Source of the DNA: Norana najaformis
Lineage: Eukaryota; Annelida; Clitellata; Crassiclitellata; Hormogastridae
Reading direction: 5' to 3'
Assembly (NCBI GenBank): GCA_964023275.1
Contig: OZ029915.1
Coordinates: 36,521,073-36,585,072, forward strand
Length of the DNA: 64,000 nt
Shown here: in pieces, positions 47,501-58,647 of the stretch
How the letters are laid out: every line of letters starts with the position of its first letter
Numbering within the stretch: position 1 is the stretch's first letter
Program-made: the position numbers and the translations under genes
Notes under the pieces: generated by a model
What the model was told of the DNA's origin: nothing
The model's database searches: none
What the model saw: the letters and a program-made list of their open reading frames with translations, nothing else

Positions 47501-49351
47501 TATTATGTATATATCCATTTTTATTCTTAAAAATGGCCGTGAATTAAGTAAGCATCTGCTTATTTCCAACTACCTAGTAGGCAGCATTTTTAGATCTGTT
47601 TGTAAATCCCACCAATTTCATGGATCAAATGTGTGTCATTAGGAGGTCAGGATCAAAGTAAATATTTCCATTAAAATATGCTGTAGTGCATTACTGGATT
47701 TTTTCAGGTATACCAAACCAATGGTAAAAGGTAGTTGAACTGTGCATTCGTGTCTGTAATGTTTCTTTGTGGCAAGATAAACATCAAACAATCAAGAATA
47801 ATTAATAATTAATGATTTGTATTTATATAGAAATAATAAAAAGGTAAAAGGTTACACTTGTTTACATGCTTTTATAAAAACTTCTCAGCTCTAGGCATGG
47901 TTCCAGTTTTGAAGGATCTTTCAGTGGAAATGCATCAAACATGGCTTCACAACAATCAAACAATTGGACATGTCTTTAACCTCCCAACTTGTATTTGGCA
48001 GTCATATATGGACCTTGAAAGGGTGGAGGGCTGAATTGGCTCATACAGCTTGATGTTTTATGGTTGGTTGCCCATCCAGGTACAGCTTGGACCCATTCGT
48101 GCAAAATCAGCGGCGTACAAACCGTCAAAATGACATGTAAACCAGCCCATGTGCAAAATGGTCCAGGCAACCATGTTTACTGGGCTGGCCCACTTGGTAT
48201 CATTGTTAAAAACTGGTGGTCAGCTGTGAGTCAGATATGGGCCTAACGAACATGCCTGTCTGAGGGATAACAACGAAATAGCCTAAAATATTCTCCAGCT
48301 AAAGCCCTAAAGCTGTAGGCCTATCTACCGTCACTTTGTTTGATTTAGCGTATTTAAAAATATTTTGCTTATAGTTTGTGATCTGATTTTAAAAAAAACA
48401 CAAGACAAATGCAAAATCAAAAACTTGATAACCTTATCATTTAAAATTTAACAATAAATTTTAATTTAAAAATAAGTAACACAGTGGAAGGTTTTGAAAC
48501 TATATCTGGTACGTGATTCAACAGTGTACAATAACCTACCAATGAGACAGCATATTAACAAACAATGTGTTAAGTGGGCCAGGCTTAAATACAGTTGTTT
48601 ATGCTTTATGTAAGTCTTATTGTGACTAGAAAGCTGAAAACCATAGGCTGCCTGATGTGAAGGCACTTGCACTGTAGCCTGCTACCAGGCAAATTCATCC
48701 AGTGACTTTTTAAGTCCACATTGTTGTCCTGTTATGGGGAAGAGAGATATGTACAGCTATATTGGGTTCACCTACTTTGGATCTGTGCTGCCCCCTTACC
48801 TGCAGGATTAAAATCCAGTTGTAGCCAGCATTGTTGCAGCCCATTTGAGGCAGTTGTTACTGCTTATACCGGCTGTCCATTATAATGACAGTGAGAGTGA
48901 ATATCAGCAGGTGCAGCGGGTGTATTTATTGTAGAGGCACTAACACATCTTGCCTGTTAAATAGGTAGCAGGAGCCGTGACGTAACTGGGCCTTAAGAGG
49001 ATTCCTGAGTAAACCAGACTGCACTGTACCAAGAGTCACATCTTAGGTTCATGTAGTTCAGATGATAGTTTTACAAAGTGTGATGTTATCTTCTTCTGCT
49101 TCAGACTCTTAACTCTATTCTTCTTTACAAAATCTGACATTCCGCCTGCAAGTGTTATACTTACAGCTTGACGGCACCAACTAATTAATCTAAAATAATG
49201 AATAAATAAAATAATGTTCAGAAGTTGGCTATCATTTCAACTTAAAAGTTTTACTCAGGAATTGAATTGAGATGGCTTTACGTGGCCTAGGCTTTAACTG
49301 AACCGGTCTAATATTTTTCAGGTATTTGGAAAAGTTGCAGCATCAGTGTAG
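35472..49351 (+). CDS. FLOT2: flotillin-2 (reggie-1), nine coding exons, 423 aa
   Basis: Coding exons: 35472-35520, 38349-38430, 40343-40557, 43137-43369, 44235-44354, 44757-44971, 45512-45695, 46880-47023 and 49322-49351; the reading frame is continuous and ends in TAG. Flotillin-2 is a membrane-associated SPFH/PHB scaffold of lipid microdomains on the inner face of the plasma membrane and endosomes. Seen here: MGNINTVGPNEALVISG with Gly2 for N-myristoylation; a Cys19-Cys20 pair for palmitoylation, while position 4 is Ile where vertebrates have Cys; the hydrophobic GGWGWAWWLV hairpin; the SPFH domain to about residue 190 (RDQFAQLVREVASPDVGRMG); a long Glu/Ala-rich coiled coil at about 190-365 (KAEAELAYELQ, AEAERIRLLG); and a C-terminal EVAAPLAKTDEIVLVG segment. 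Length is close to the usual 425-430. ATG context AAAAATGG is good. Start chosen because Gly2 and the TVGPNEAL block are universal in the family. Confidence 0.96.
35655..36190 (-). mobile_element. LINE family A, 3' fragment, interrupted
   Basis: In FLOT2 intron 1, antisense to the gene. Matches the copy at 90-690: the reverse complement of GATCGTAAACTCGGGATTTC is the tail, followed by TCGATAGGCAGGTAAAGTC and TCAGGCAGGCAGTCTGACGG. The match breaks at 35820 and resumes at 36138 with CGGCTAGAGTAGATGG, because a small transposon sits between. Confidence 0.7.
35821..36137. mobile_element. hAT-like non-autonomous element inserted in the LINE
   Basis: 317 bases. The flanking octamers TCTGACGG (35813-35820) and TCAGACGG (36138-36145) form a one-mismatch 8-base target duplication, as hAT elements make. 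Imperfect inverted repeats lie near the ends: TCCCGAATCTCCGAAAC on the left and TCCCGAATCCCCAAAAC on the reverse complement of the right. No transposase is present. Confidence 0.65.
36310..37660 (-). pseudogene. L2/CR1-type LINE reverse transcriptase, antisense in FLOT2 intron 1
   Basis: Reading 37660 to 36310 on the - strand gives, with frameshifts, most of a CR1/L2 reverse transcriptase. Motif A is VLLDLSAAFDTV; motif B is GVPQGSVLGPVLFTLY; motif C reads FYADYTQI, with the second catalytic Asp changed to Tyr. After these come KLLLNPLNTEFLLLG and YCNSVLAGI, and the C-terminal FSVAGPKFWSSLPVAVHSA and LKTNLFQTAY. The 5' end (endonuclease) is missing. The lost catalytic residue and the frameshifts make it inactive. 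Confidence 0.85.
37665..38348. other. FLOT2 intron 1, 3' part
   Basis: Intron DNA with no recognised element. Confidence 0.5.
38349..38430 (+). CDS. FLOT2: FLOT2 exon 2
   Basis: 82 bases from TTTTCTAG| to AG|GTTTGT. Carries the Cys19-Cys20 pair and the Trp-rich GGWGWAWWLVTDVQ membrane hairpin. Ends in phase 2. Confidence 0.94.
38431..40342. other. FLOT2 intron 2
   Basis: 1.9 kb AT-rich intron. No transposon or coding signature was recognised, unlike introns 1 and 3. Confidence 0.7.
40343..40557 (+). CDS. FLOT2: FLOT2 exon 3
   Basis: 215 bases, acceptor TTTTGCAG, donor GTAAGT. First half of the SPFH domain: CLEVMTLNPVCESVE, VPLTVTGVAQVKVM, ACEQFLGK, LQTMEGHLRAIL. Confidence 0.96.
41051..42511 (+). 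mobile_element. piggyBac-like element, non-autonomous
   Basis: 1453 bases between TTAA duplications (41051-41054 and 42508-42511). Terminal inverted repeats are about 17 of 20 matched: TTAACTCATTACCGACCGCA on the left, and TTAACCCTTTAACGACCGCA as the reverse complement of the right. TTAA targets and CCCTTT-type ends are the hallmark of piggyBac. A short frame at 41335-41425 (MVKRCLPEEEIRRSIDEW, then DSTDE and a stop) looks like a transposase N-terminus. The rest of the transposase is gone, replaced by a 375-base tandem repeat. Confidence 0.85.
41601..42430 (+). repeat. 375-base tandem repeat inside the piggyBac-like element, about 2.2 copies
   Basis: Units start with AGATAAAATG at 41604, 41977 and 42353 (periods of 373 and 376). 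They share AACGGTCTAAATACTAAAAA, TTTCTGTTTGGTTCT and CTGGCAACAATTTCTGCACA. The copies are clearly diverged. The paired open frames at 41566-41832 and 42016-42240 are repeats of one another. Confidence 0.9.
42935..43136. other. FLOT2 intron 3, 3' end
   Basis: Ordinary intron sequence leading to the exon 4 acceptor. Confidence 0.6.
43137..43369 (+). CDS. FLOT2: FLOT2 exon 4
   Basis: 233 bases, acceptor CCACACAG, donor GTGAGT. Second half of the SPFH domain: YQDRDQFAQLVREVASPDVG, EILSFTIKDVYD, and RDADIGVAEANRDAGIR. Confidence 0.96.
43905..44005 (+). mobile_element. LINE 5' region fragment in FLOT2 intron 4
   Basis: GGGGTAGTGCCAGTCCCAAG followed by CCTGGATAAAGGAGGAGGG resembles a conserved 5' segment that I recall from the leader of vertebrate and invertebrate RTE/L2-type LINEs. 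The match is from recall of the motif, and no ORF follows. Confidence 0.4.
44235..44354 (+). CDS. FLOT2: FLOT2 exon 5
   Basis: 120 bases, phase 0 to phase 0. Encodes EAECEKSRMDTKYAADTKIA and the start of the coiled coil to VNAR. The donor GTCAGC is weak, but the junction keeps the family's residue spacing exactly. Confidence 0.9.
44757..44971 (+). CDS. FLOT2: FLOT2 exon 6
   Basis: 215 bases, acceptor TTTCAG. Coiled-coil core: KAEAELAYELQAAKEKQKIR, EIEVVERRKMIEVEE, RPAESEAFRMELIAEGQ. The donor GTTGGG is atypical beyond the GT but is fixed by frame and homology; phase 2. Confidence 0.92.
45512..45695 (+). CDS. FLOT2: FLOT2 exon 7
   Basis: 184 bases, acceptor TTTGTCAAG, donor GTGAGA. Encodes the repeated Ala-Glu motifs ARAEAERIRLLGGAEAAAIE and KAEAEKMR, ending SLVLETLPK. 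Confidence 0.94.
45828..45960 (+). repeat. minisatellite in FLOT2 intron 7
   Basis: Three to four imperfect units of about 40 bases built from TTAGAATCACATACACAAAT followed by ATCTTCACTCATT. Confidence 0.8.
46370..46545 (+). mobile_element. diverged LINE family A fragment in FLOT2 intron 7
   Basis: AACTCACCAAACACTTCACC, TTCTTCCTCTTTCCTTTACC, and CAGCTGACCCTTGGGATATT, then GCTGAATCTGATCTTATCTG. These follow the family A order seen at 61300-61540, but with many changes and no tail. Confidence 0.5.
46880..47023 (+). CDS. FLOT2: FLOT2 exon 8
   Basis: 144 bases, phase 0 at both ends, acceptor TTGTTGCAG, donor GTCAGT. Encodes IAAEVAAPLAKTDEIVLVG and the SVQALTGIDLTK segment. Confidence 0.95.
47024..49321. 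other. FLOT2 intron 8
   Basis: 2.3 kb intron with no recognised element. It contains one of the few TAGGCCTA palindromes of this half of the window, at about 48317. Confidence 0.6.
49322..49351 (+). CDS. FLOT2: FLOT2 exon 9 (terminal)
   Basis: 30 bases after the acceptor ATATTTTTCAG: VFGKVAASV and a stop. The tail is short and variable in the family. It was found by extending from the phase-0 donor of exon 8. Confidence 0.8.
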   Translation, partial: VFGKVAASV

Positions 49352-51400
49352 GAGCAGCTGATACACCTTAATCCAGTAAAGGTTACATGTCACCCAGCAA
49401 CTATGTCATATTCAAGAATATTTCTATCAGACTCCTTGGGTGAATGTTTTTGTCATACTTTTTGATGTCTGTAACTTTTGATTGTCATAGATAAGTACCC
49501 AGTAAGAATGATTTTTCAAATCTTATCTGTCCTGTGATAAGTTTCGATGACGCCTTCCTATTTCTGATCAGTGCCGACTTTTTGGATATCTGTGTTCTCA
49601 CACTGTCACATTTGTGCATAAACATGTGCATGTAAATGTTGCAAGATTTATTGTTTAACTGTAGCAAACAATGCTATGACTTTCAGAACTATATTGCTAC
49701 AAGTATGTTAGTTCTGTGACTTCTAGCTTTTCACGAACACTGATTTTAGATTAAGAATGTCAAACTAATATAAAGGATATCGAGAAGCAAACCTTTTACA
49801 GAAAATGCTATCTTCATTCTTATGGTTTTAATAAAGGTTGCAGACTTCAAATATTAGTTGTTGCAAATTTAACTATGCTGAAGAGTTTGATTTAGAAAAA
49901 ACCTTTTGTTTGCAGAGTTTTAAATTTAAAACGAAAGCTTTAGTTCACTGAGTAACTACATCAGGCAGCCTATGCTGGCAGCCACACATTTGATCGGACA
50001 ATCGACAGTAGGAGTTCTTTCTCGACAAGTCGATGTTGCTGAAATCTTGCTGAGATTTTGTGAAGTAGGATAGCTTTTTAACTTAATTACCACTTGCATG
50101 TAATATGGACTGTTGTAACTCACTTGTTTTGAGTCTACGCTAATCATTAAGACAGGAAATTTAATCTTGTAAGTATGGTATTGTTAATTTCTAACATTGC
50201 ATTTTGCAGCCAGGCTTTGCACATGAATTGCAGATGTATCTTATGATGGATTTTTGTAAAGTGAAGGTGAGATTTTGTTTAGTCACTGATTGTAGTGATG
50301 AATTGAGTAGAATTTCATTGACCGATCAGGTGCTGAAGATTTCACAAAGTAGTGCTTTTAATATGTGTGTAACATTCTGCTTGATCAGTCAAAACCAGAC
50401 AGCCTGATAATGCCTTTTGTTAGACCGTGCCGTGAAATGTTGCTGAAAACAATTTAGTTTGACGAATTGTCTTGAATAAATGCTGACAGCATTCGTGCAG
50501 TATCGGTAGTTGATTTTGCTTCATTATAGAATACTGTTCTATAATATAATGCAGCTTGTGTGCCACACTTACCTTTAGTGGTGAGCAGAGCACATTAGAC
50601 ATTTGGTGGGGGAAGGCAGTGTTAACAGTTGGCTTGAGCTGTTCATAAAAAATGTGGTGTCGATCATTTGATTGGGACAGTGGGTAGAGAATTCCAGGAA
50701 GAGGATAATCTCTCTGTTGAATTCTTTGTGATGGCTATTGATAGTAACGGACGACAGTGTCTGAATAGTCTGGTCATGTTGAACTGGTAACTTTATAAGA
50801 ATTATGTCATAATCCACCTAATTTAATGTTGTCCGATAAGTAAAGGATGGAGCTTTAAACCATGCTGCAGAGAACTCAGGAGGTTGGAAAGGACAGTACT
50901 ATGAAGATAAGTACTCGTGTTTTCTCATGGGACTGTTTACTTTATAAGCTGCATGTGTACAGAGTCCCTGATTTAGAAACTGTAGTGCTGTCTATTGTTA
51001 CTGTACATTTAACTTATAAATGAGTAACAATACTTTGATGTAAGGTACTGCATGCAGTTTGTGTTTGTTCTAGACGGTATCTTTCTTTAACATAGTGTTT
51101 ATTTACTGTGTAAATAATACTTGTTTTGTTTCTCAAGAGCAGATCTGGAATACTGTAGTTGCCAGATTACTACTCATTTAATCATTTTGTGCTTCTCTTG
51201 ATTATTTATGTGTGAAGGTTTGTATTCAAGTATTCAATAAATTTTGAGTGAAATTTAGATGCTATGCTATTTAGTATTATTTGAAAGCAAGTACATAATT
51301 TAACAGTGGCAAAATGAAGTAAGCCAGACTTAGTTTTATGCAACAGAAAAACATGTATCTTATTTCACTTAAAGTTTAATGTCAATAAAAACATTTGGTG
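49352..51400 (+). other. probable FLOT2 3' UTR with candidate poly(A) signals
   Basis: No further coding sequence follows the stop. AATAAA hexamers on the + strand lie at 49830, 50475, 51236 and 51384. The first would give a 3' UTR of about 0.5 kb. Which is used cannot be told from sequence. Confidence 0.4.
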
Positions 51401-54400
51401 GATATGACAAAAATTTGTGACATTATTTAATTGAATTTCGGACTTTATTTTCTTTGTCTTTCAGTTGGCAACTGTGTATATGTGTATATGTAAATTTCAG
51501 TGGCGACATGTAAACCGAAAATTGTAATCTTATTACGCATACTTTATCTACCAGTACATCATAGATTTGTCTGTGGATTTAAACATACTACAGTGAACAA
51601 CACCATTGTCTGGTACTGTGGAAGCTGAATGGTGTTAATTGCATTCAATGCTGCAAAGGCCATATAATCGCAGTTTCATGAATGAATGTTGTGATGTGAA
51701 GTTTTTGAATGGTGTATGTCAGTGAAATTCTGTGTAGTTTGTAGTCTGTGAAATTGTTCTGGTGTGTAGGTAGGCTGTTCTGTTGCAGCGGGATGAATTG
51801 CATGTATTGTAGCCCGTAGATAAAATCAAGGAGTGCCAATACTTTAAAACATGGGCCGTATAGTTTGCAGCATGTAGAAAATGCTCTAAAATGAATATTT
51901 GGGAATTCATTGTATGGATTTCTTATGCACTTTACCTCAGTAGAAAAGCCATGCTGCTAGAGAAGTAAGCTTACTAGGGCTTGAGTTAAAGCCATTGTAG
52001 TGCATTAGCCTTGTGTGTAACTGAAAGCTTATGTCCCTGCATTTGAACTTCAGATGCGAGTGCAATGCTTGAAGTAGGCAGTTTGTTGTCAGTTTGTGCA
52101 ATTTATAAGGGGGTCTGGGATGTGGATTAAGCGGCTTTTGTGAGATATTTCTGCAAGTGTAGAATTGTGCTGTGAAGCTTGTAGTGTGTAGGGGGTGGTA
52201 ATAACTTAGTGCTTATCTTATCTTCCCTTCTTTCTTATCTCCTTGAAACGTGACATGATAGAGTTAAGCAGAGCATTGTTGGTAATTTAATGCTTGTTTT
52301 AATTTGTAATTGCATGTAATTGTAATACAGCATTATTGAGAATGCTTATGAAGAGACAGCAAAGTAACAGCAGTAAATAAATGCTTTTAGAACCGCTTTC
52401 TGTTATAGTTGTGAATATAATGGTGCACTGGAGTTGGATTTTTGATGGGTTGAATGATATGTGCTACTTAGTCATGTGGTGTTGCAGTTGTGTATGGTTG
52501 TTAACCTCTAAATTTGAATTGCAAAGTTCAAGTTTGGTGGTATGTGAGGCAGGAAAGGAAGGTTTACAGTTTCCTTTATGTTGTATATTGACAGTCGTTG
52601 TTATTTGGACTGTATGGACTGTTTCAGATCATTTGATTTTAAACATGGTCTTATGCACTTTACTATTTTTGTACTCATTGCTGTTTTTTGACTTTGTTTT
52701 TGCTCCTTATACCAGCTGGTTTTATACTTCGCATGATGTAGTAATACAGTAATAAGTTCTTATACTTCTTGTAGCTCTATTAGAAAAGGCTTAATTGTTG
52801 CAGTGTCTTATTACCTAAAAGTTGTGTTTGGTTTGGAAACTTCAGAAGGCATTGTTGTTGGATTTAAGAAAGTTCATCAGATGAATAAAAATGGAAAATG
52901 GTTTTGTTAAATTCTAGCAATGCATATAGTTGTATCCATTTGCAGGAATCTTGTACCTGCATCGGCAACTTCTTTTTGCCACTTTAATCTCTGAATTTTG
53001 AAATTCATTTACGCTGTTGTAATCCTTTGTGAAGCTTATAAGGATTTCAATTTGGCTGTTTTCTTTGAAATGTCTTCCTTTTAAAATCTGACTATAGTGT
53101 TTTTTGACCTGGAATTGCAGGCATGAAGTTTAGGCCATGTTGAATGGATATCCGGTTACACTGCATTATAGTTGGGTTAAAAATTACATTGCATTGTATT
53201 CATATTAAATATTATTGTCATTTAGTAAAATCATGATGTTGTGAACATTTTTCTGCTGTTATTAATTGATGTCATTTGTTAAAAAACTGGTCGCATTTCC
53301 TGATGGGATAGGCTGAATGTTTATTGTTGAGACACAATCTGCTGACCATTGGGAAAAAGACCATGAAATCCAATAAATTGGCTGTTTTTGTCTTGTTTCT
53401 TAATTAAGTTTATTATTTTAGGTAATGATGATAACAGTGATAATGCCACATTCATGTGGTGCAGATGATAATGCCACTTTCCTTTAGGGCGGTAACAACC
53501 AAGGGCAAAGAGAGGGGCACTGTACGTGTGTTAAAATTTAACATTCATACAACATCTTAAGATCATTTATTTATAGGAATCAACATTAGTTAAAATAGCT
53601 GTCTGAGTCTTCTGTGTTGGTCTTCAAAATCAAATCTTTTTTCCTTATTCCTGTATGTTAGGATGCCATTTGTAGGTATGTATGTGTGTACATATGTACA
53701 CATGCATGCATTCCTGTAAGCTTTTCTCTCTTTTTTCTCCACTTCTCCCACTGCTGTCATTTGCATTAGATGGTCTTAATCATGTTACCCTTCAGTATCA
53801 CAGTAGAGTTCTACTATCTTACAAAGTGTTTAATCCATATGTATGAATGATTAATATACTTTGATATCTAAACAGCTTTTCCAGTCTTCTCCAGTAGGAC
53901 CTTAACAGATTTTGCAAAATGGATCCTTATTTGTAGAAACTTCTTTTACAGCTATTGGTGGTATGAAAAAGTCTCGCTGAAGTAACTATTTGGATGCACT
54001 GTTTCATTTATTAAGGAGATTTCTTAGAAGCATAATGTGACAAATTTGAGTTTTGTATCAGGTTAACAAAATTTTCTTACTACTCATTCATTCTTTAAAT
54101 TTAGTGCATTTTTCATCACCAGTGTATAAACCCATACAGTAGTAATGCAGAAAATTTCTTGTTTATGTAAGTAGTGGTCTTAGCAGCCATTGATTTTGCT
54201 AAATTGTGTACTTGGATAATTGCAAAAGGCAAAATAAACCATTGCCTAATCATACTGCATGAGTTTTATATGATCTTCTGATAAGTACTTGGCATCTGTT
54301 TCATTTTAATAACCTCAGAAATAGTAGTATGGCTGAGACCAAAAAAGGCACTGTAAATGTACAAGTGAGTTACTTTGCTTTTTTGATGTTTAAATGGTTT

Positions 54401-55640
54401 AAAATGTTGTCTCTCATATCTAAATCTTGAAAAATATTGTCTGGAAAGTTTGTCCTAAAACTTTCTTAAAGAATTGTTGGAAAATTTGTCTTGCAGTGTA
54501 TTCCATGCCTTGAGTACTACCTGAAGCTGTAGTTTTTTTTATGGAACATGCAGTTTTTACCTTGTCCTTAACCATTTAACTTGGCTGTGATATTTACCTT
54601 CCTGGCTTTCTAGTATTTCTTGCAGGTGTTTGCGTTTTCTTGGCTACATTAAGTAGATAATTTTGACTTAATTTTTTCAATCAACCTGTGTTATTTAAAA
54701 TTATGAAATAACTTATGCCTTTGCCCGCCAGATGTCTTTAGCCAATAATCTGTCCCTTACCAGATATTTTGGGAATTTTTATCCAATTTCACCTCCTAAG
54801 GGTAAAAGCATAATATCTTGGCAACAACTGAAGATAGAGTTCAGGTATAAACATGAAATTTGTTTAGAAATGAATTTTGAACAAGCTTTTGTCAGTTAAT
54901 TGTTTGTATATGCTTGTAGTTTTCAGGTATAGAAAGTCAAAAAGCATGGTGTGGCATTCATGTCCACAGTCACTACATGTCTTTTTATTATTCTGCTGAT
55001 GTTTTAAATAAATATATGTTACTAATATGTAGTATTCCTTCAGTTATGATTAGGTCAGAATTAAACTAGAGTTCAGGCGACTGCCTTTGTCATGGCTAAT
55101 TTGGTATATAAAACAAATTTTTAAAATTTACGGTTGCTTTCTTCACTCACTTCACAATCTGGGTGGTGTGCAATTCTCCCGTGGCCATTGATACTAGTGA
55201 GGAGCTGTTGAACTTCGCATGCGGTTATGTTTTGGAGAGGCAGAATGCAAAGAATTAAATATATTTACATGGGCTGAAGGCATTGCCATTTAAGTAAAAA
55301 AACTTCAAAGCTATCTTTAACATCATGTGTGGTACAATAAATCTCAAGCCAGTAAGCTCCAGTAACTTTCGCAGAAGCACTTTTATAAGTCCTTAGAGTG
55401 AAATAAAAGAAATCACGTGTAGGGCTCTTTGTTTATATTTGGGCATTGCCAGCTTAGTGCTTGGTTACTGGTAAAATTAGTGTCTCGATTTGCATCAGGG
55501 ACCAATCTGGGCCGTTGATTCTTGTTATAAACTGCGAAAATGTATCAAATGCTGACAAATTTATCGTATCAGAGAGTGGGCCAACCCTTTCATAAAATAA
55601 TTCAACCAGCTATTTGCTGCTGGTATCACTTTCATTAGCA
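51400..55640. other. no gene recognised
   Basis: T-rich DNA of even composition, free of obvious transposons and of the TATA/CATA microsatellites common elsewhere. The longest frame (52381-52752) has no domain. A long UTR or intergenic DNA are both possible. Confidence 0.45.
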
Positions 55641-55654
55641 TTTGAAAATGTCTT

Positions 55655-56105
55655 TCATTCTATTGATCGTCGTTATGAATGCTACGTACGGTTCTTAATT
55701 CTCTAGGTTTGAGCGTCCAATGGTGCCATTCCTGACGTTGTTGGGCCTCCTCCTTCGGTTTACCGCATCTGTCCTTCCAGTCTAGCAGCATTTGTCTGGG
55801 TCTTCCTCTTCTTTTCTTTCCTTCCATTCTTCCCTCTATGATATTTCTCAGAAGGGAATCACCTCTCAGCATGTGTCCAAGCCATTTCCTCTGTCTTGCT
55901 CATATTGTAGCCATCAGAGATATTTGCTCCTCCACCTGTTGAAACACCTCTTCATTTGTTTTGTGCTCTGTCCAGCTAACCTTCTCCATCCTGTGCCATA
56001 CGAAAAACTCCAGTCTTCTGATGTCTTTTTTTCTAATGGTCCATTTTTCAGATCCATTTAAGACCATGCCCCATATCAATGTCTTGACTATTCTCTTCAT
56101 ATGGT
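55655..56105 (-). pseudogene. LINE reverse transcriptase C-terminus (RTE-like group)
   Basis: On the - strand: KTLIWGMVLNGSEKWTIRKK then DIRRLEFFVWHRMEKVSW, and after a frameshift HMLRGDSLLRNIIEG and GKKRRGRPRQMLLDW. These are the YGSExWTL...R.xRRLExFxxWxxRR and GKRxRGRPRxxWxD blocks of endonuclease-RT LINEs. It ends at SIHNDDQ and a stop. Confidence 0.8.
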
Positions 56106-56109
56106 ACAG

Positions 56110-57710
56110 TGGCTGTATTTAACAGATTTTAATCTTGGGCAGGCAACATCAGTAGGCTATATGGGAACCTTAAATAGGTTTTAAACGATCCTTTGGGTTA
56201 AAAATAGTGGCTACAAGGATGATGATGAGGGTAGCGTAACGCTTGCGTTCACGCTGCATGATACGAGAGCTATCTATTTACTGCAAGTGCTTATCACTGC
56301 GTGACTCTTGCATATTCATGCTTTTCCTACATAAAACATACAGTCTGAAGCATGTTGCACCTGAATCACAGTGTGTGGTGGTGCTGTCTGAAGCATACGG
56401 AATGATGGATTCAGTACATACTTTATGACTTGTTTTAATTTGTTAGTGATTTGAATACTAGAAACAGCATTTAATCAGTGCAACTGTTGGATGTACTTCA
56501 TAGCCAGATATAAAGATTTCACAGGATTACTGTGCATGTAGATATGCTGACATTTGTATAGCTTGTGGCAGGAACCTCATATCTGAGTCATAATCAACAA
56601 AAATTGAGCTGTATAAGTTTATTATTCAGTATTATTTCAGTTGTTTCATAATGAATTATTTTCTGGTAAACTTCTGTTATTTGATCAGCAGTTCGTTATC
56701 TGAAGCGGTCTTTTGCAGGGCATTTTGTTTTTATTTTTGTTCTGTATTCTTTTCTTTGTTTTATCACTTGTTCAATTATTGGATTGCCTAAACATGCCAT
56801 CCAGATATGTATTAGATTAATGATTATATGATGTGTGTTTATTGCTTGTCATAGACTTTAGAGTGATTCAGATATATAGTGTATGTTATCAGAATTTTGA
56901 TTTGTTGTTAACTGTTTCTAAGAGCACCTCAAGTTCAAACTTTCTGTTTTAACCCTTTAAGCTTTGCATAAATTTCTTGTATACGGCTTTGGAATTGAAT
57001 CCGTTTAGTGGTAATAAAATTGTTTATATGTTTTAAATGTGCTTGTGTGTGATGCACTTCTTGTTAACTCAGAATTTTTGGAAATTTATCCATCAGTCTT
57101 TTAATTTATTAGTCTTTGTGATTCCTTGGTATTAAAGTGCTGCTCATGAAACTTAATTTTTTAATTGCAAAATCTGTCTTTTTGCACATTTTCTTCCGCT
57201 TCCCAGCATATTTTTGTAATGCAGTTAACTTTAAATTTTTTGTTGTGAGTTACCAAACATGCATATTCGAGTTTTCAAAGCTGGCACATGGACTCCAGTT
57301 AAGCATCCAGCTATTCTTTCTCGTCACAGAATTGGTCCCAAAATTAAAATGCAGCACTTGGCCTCAACAGTTTCCTAAATGACTATAACTCTTGATGATC
57401 GGGCTTATCTCTTGCTGGACATAAATTTTGGAGCTCTTTCCCTGTATCTGTTATGCTCAATCTCTAGCATCATTTTATTCAACATAAGACTTAGGCCTAC
57501 CTTTTTCAAATTTTTATCCACCATAGGCTGCCTCTCTTTTAGTGGACTTACCCTTTGGATATTGACCTGATTGCAGCTTGGCTTTGGTGCACTGTTGGTC
57601 CATCAGTTAATGCATTGTGCTTTAGACACTGGCCCAATAGAAGTTTCTAATAATAATTATTATTTCCAGTGTATCTTCAAGAGTTTGTCTGGGGCAGCAC
57701 ATTTCATCAT
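56110..57710. other. no gene recognised
   Basis: T-rich DNA. A weak family A-like stretch (GGATATTGACCTGATTGCAG) lies near 57550-57580. Confidence 0.4.
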
Positions 57711-57712
57711 TT

Positions 57713-58645
57713 AATTGTAATTGTAATCTGACATTTATAAAGCGCCACTTCAAGAATAGACTCATCAGAAGCGCTCCCGACCCGAACCAATGAGACCACT
57801 GGCAAATAATACAGACTTCAGGCGCTTGCGAAACTGCGGAAGAGACAAACTGAGGAATACTAGCCGGAGCTCTCGGGAAAGGCGATTCCAGCTATTGGGT
57901 CCAACATAGGCAAAGCTTCTAGACTGCGCTGTAGCAGTGCGCATACGAGGGACAGTCAGAAGTCCAAGGGAGGCCGACCGGAGAGTGCTGCGGCCTGGAA
58001 CCAAGGAGACCGAAATGCAGAAGTCCCTAAGATATGATGGAGCAGAGCCAACGAGACAATTACGCATAAGCGTTAGGATCTTGAACTGGATACGCTGCTG
58101 AATGGGAAGCCAGTGTAGAGTGTCCCGTATAAAGGAAGTTATATGGCCATACCTGGGGACGCCTCCAATAAGACGGGCAGAAGCATTGAGAACAGATTGA
58201 AGCTTGGAAATATTGGCAAGTGAGAGTCCAGCAAAGATAGCGTTACCAAAGTCCACCCTGGTGCAGATAAGGGCATGAATTAAAGTAGTAACGGCATGAA
58301 AGGAGAGGGAGCGGCGGATGGTACGAAGCTGACGAAGGTGGTAAAAGTATGAGCGGGAGACACTGTTAACATGATCGGTCAAGGAGAGTTCCCGGTCCAG
58401 AACAACCCCAAGATCACGGACTTTGGAACAGAATAGAATGTCCGGAAACCTCTGGCGTAAGGATGATGAATCAATCTTTGCCAGCTGAGCACGACCACCG
58501 AGCCAGATGAACTGGGTCTTAGCAGAGTTCAGTCGGAGGCTATTAGAGGACATCCAGAGACCAAGGGCAGATGTTGCGTCAAGAATACTCTCAACCAGAG
58601 AGGAAGCCGCTTCCGCTGGGCCATGAACGCATCTTCTCACACATT
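57713..58645 (-). pseudogene. L2/CR1-type LINE, intact C-terminal 291 codons and 3' end
   Basis: A single open frame of 291 codons (58640-57765, - strand) covers the end of the RT palm and the thumb: LGLWMSSNSLRLNSAKTQFI, DLGVVLDRELSLTDHVNSVS, LIHALICTRVDFGNAIFAGL, LHWLPIQQRIQFKIL and YVGPNSWNRLSRELR. The catalytic YADD lies upstream and is lost to 5' truncation near 58645. The 3' UTR is only about 50 bases and ends TGGCGCTTTATAAATGTC with an (ATTACA)n tail at 57713-57735. The open frame suggests a recent insertion. Confidence 0.88.
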
Positions 58646-58647
58646 CC

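Noticed and set aside
52381-52752. 123-codon + strand frame with hydrophobic stretches
   Set aside because: T-rich, Val/Leu/Trp-rich composition follows from local base bias; no ATG context, domain or splice support.
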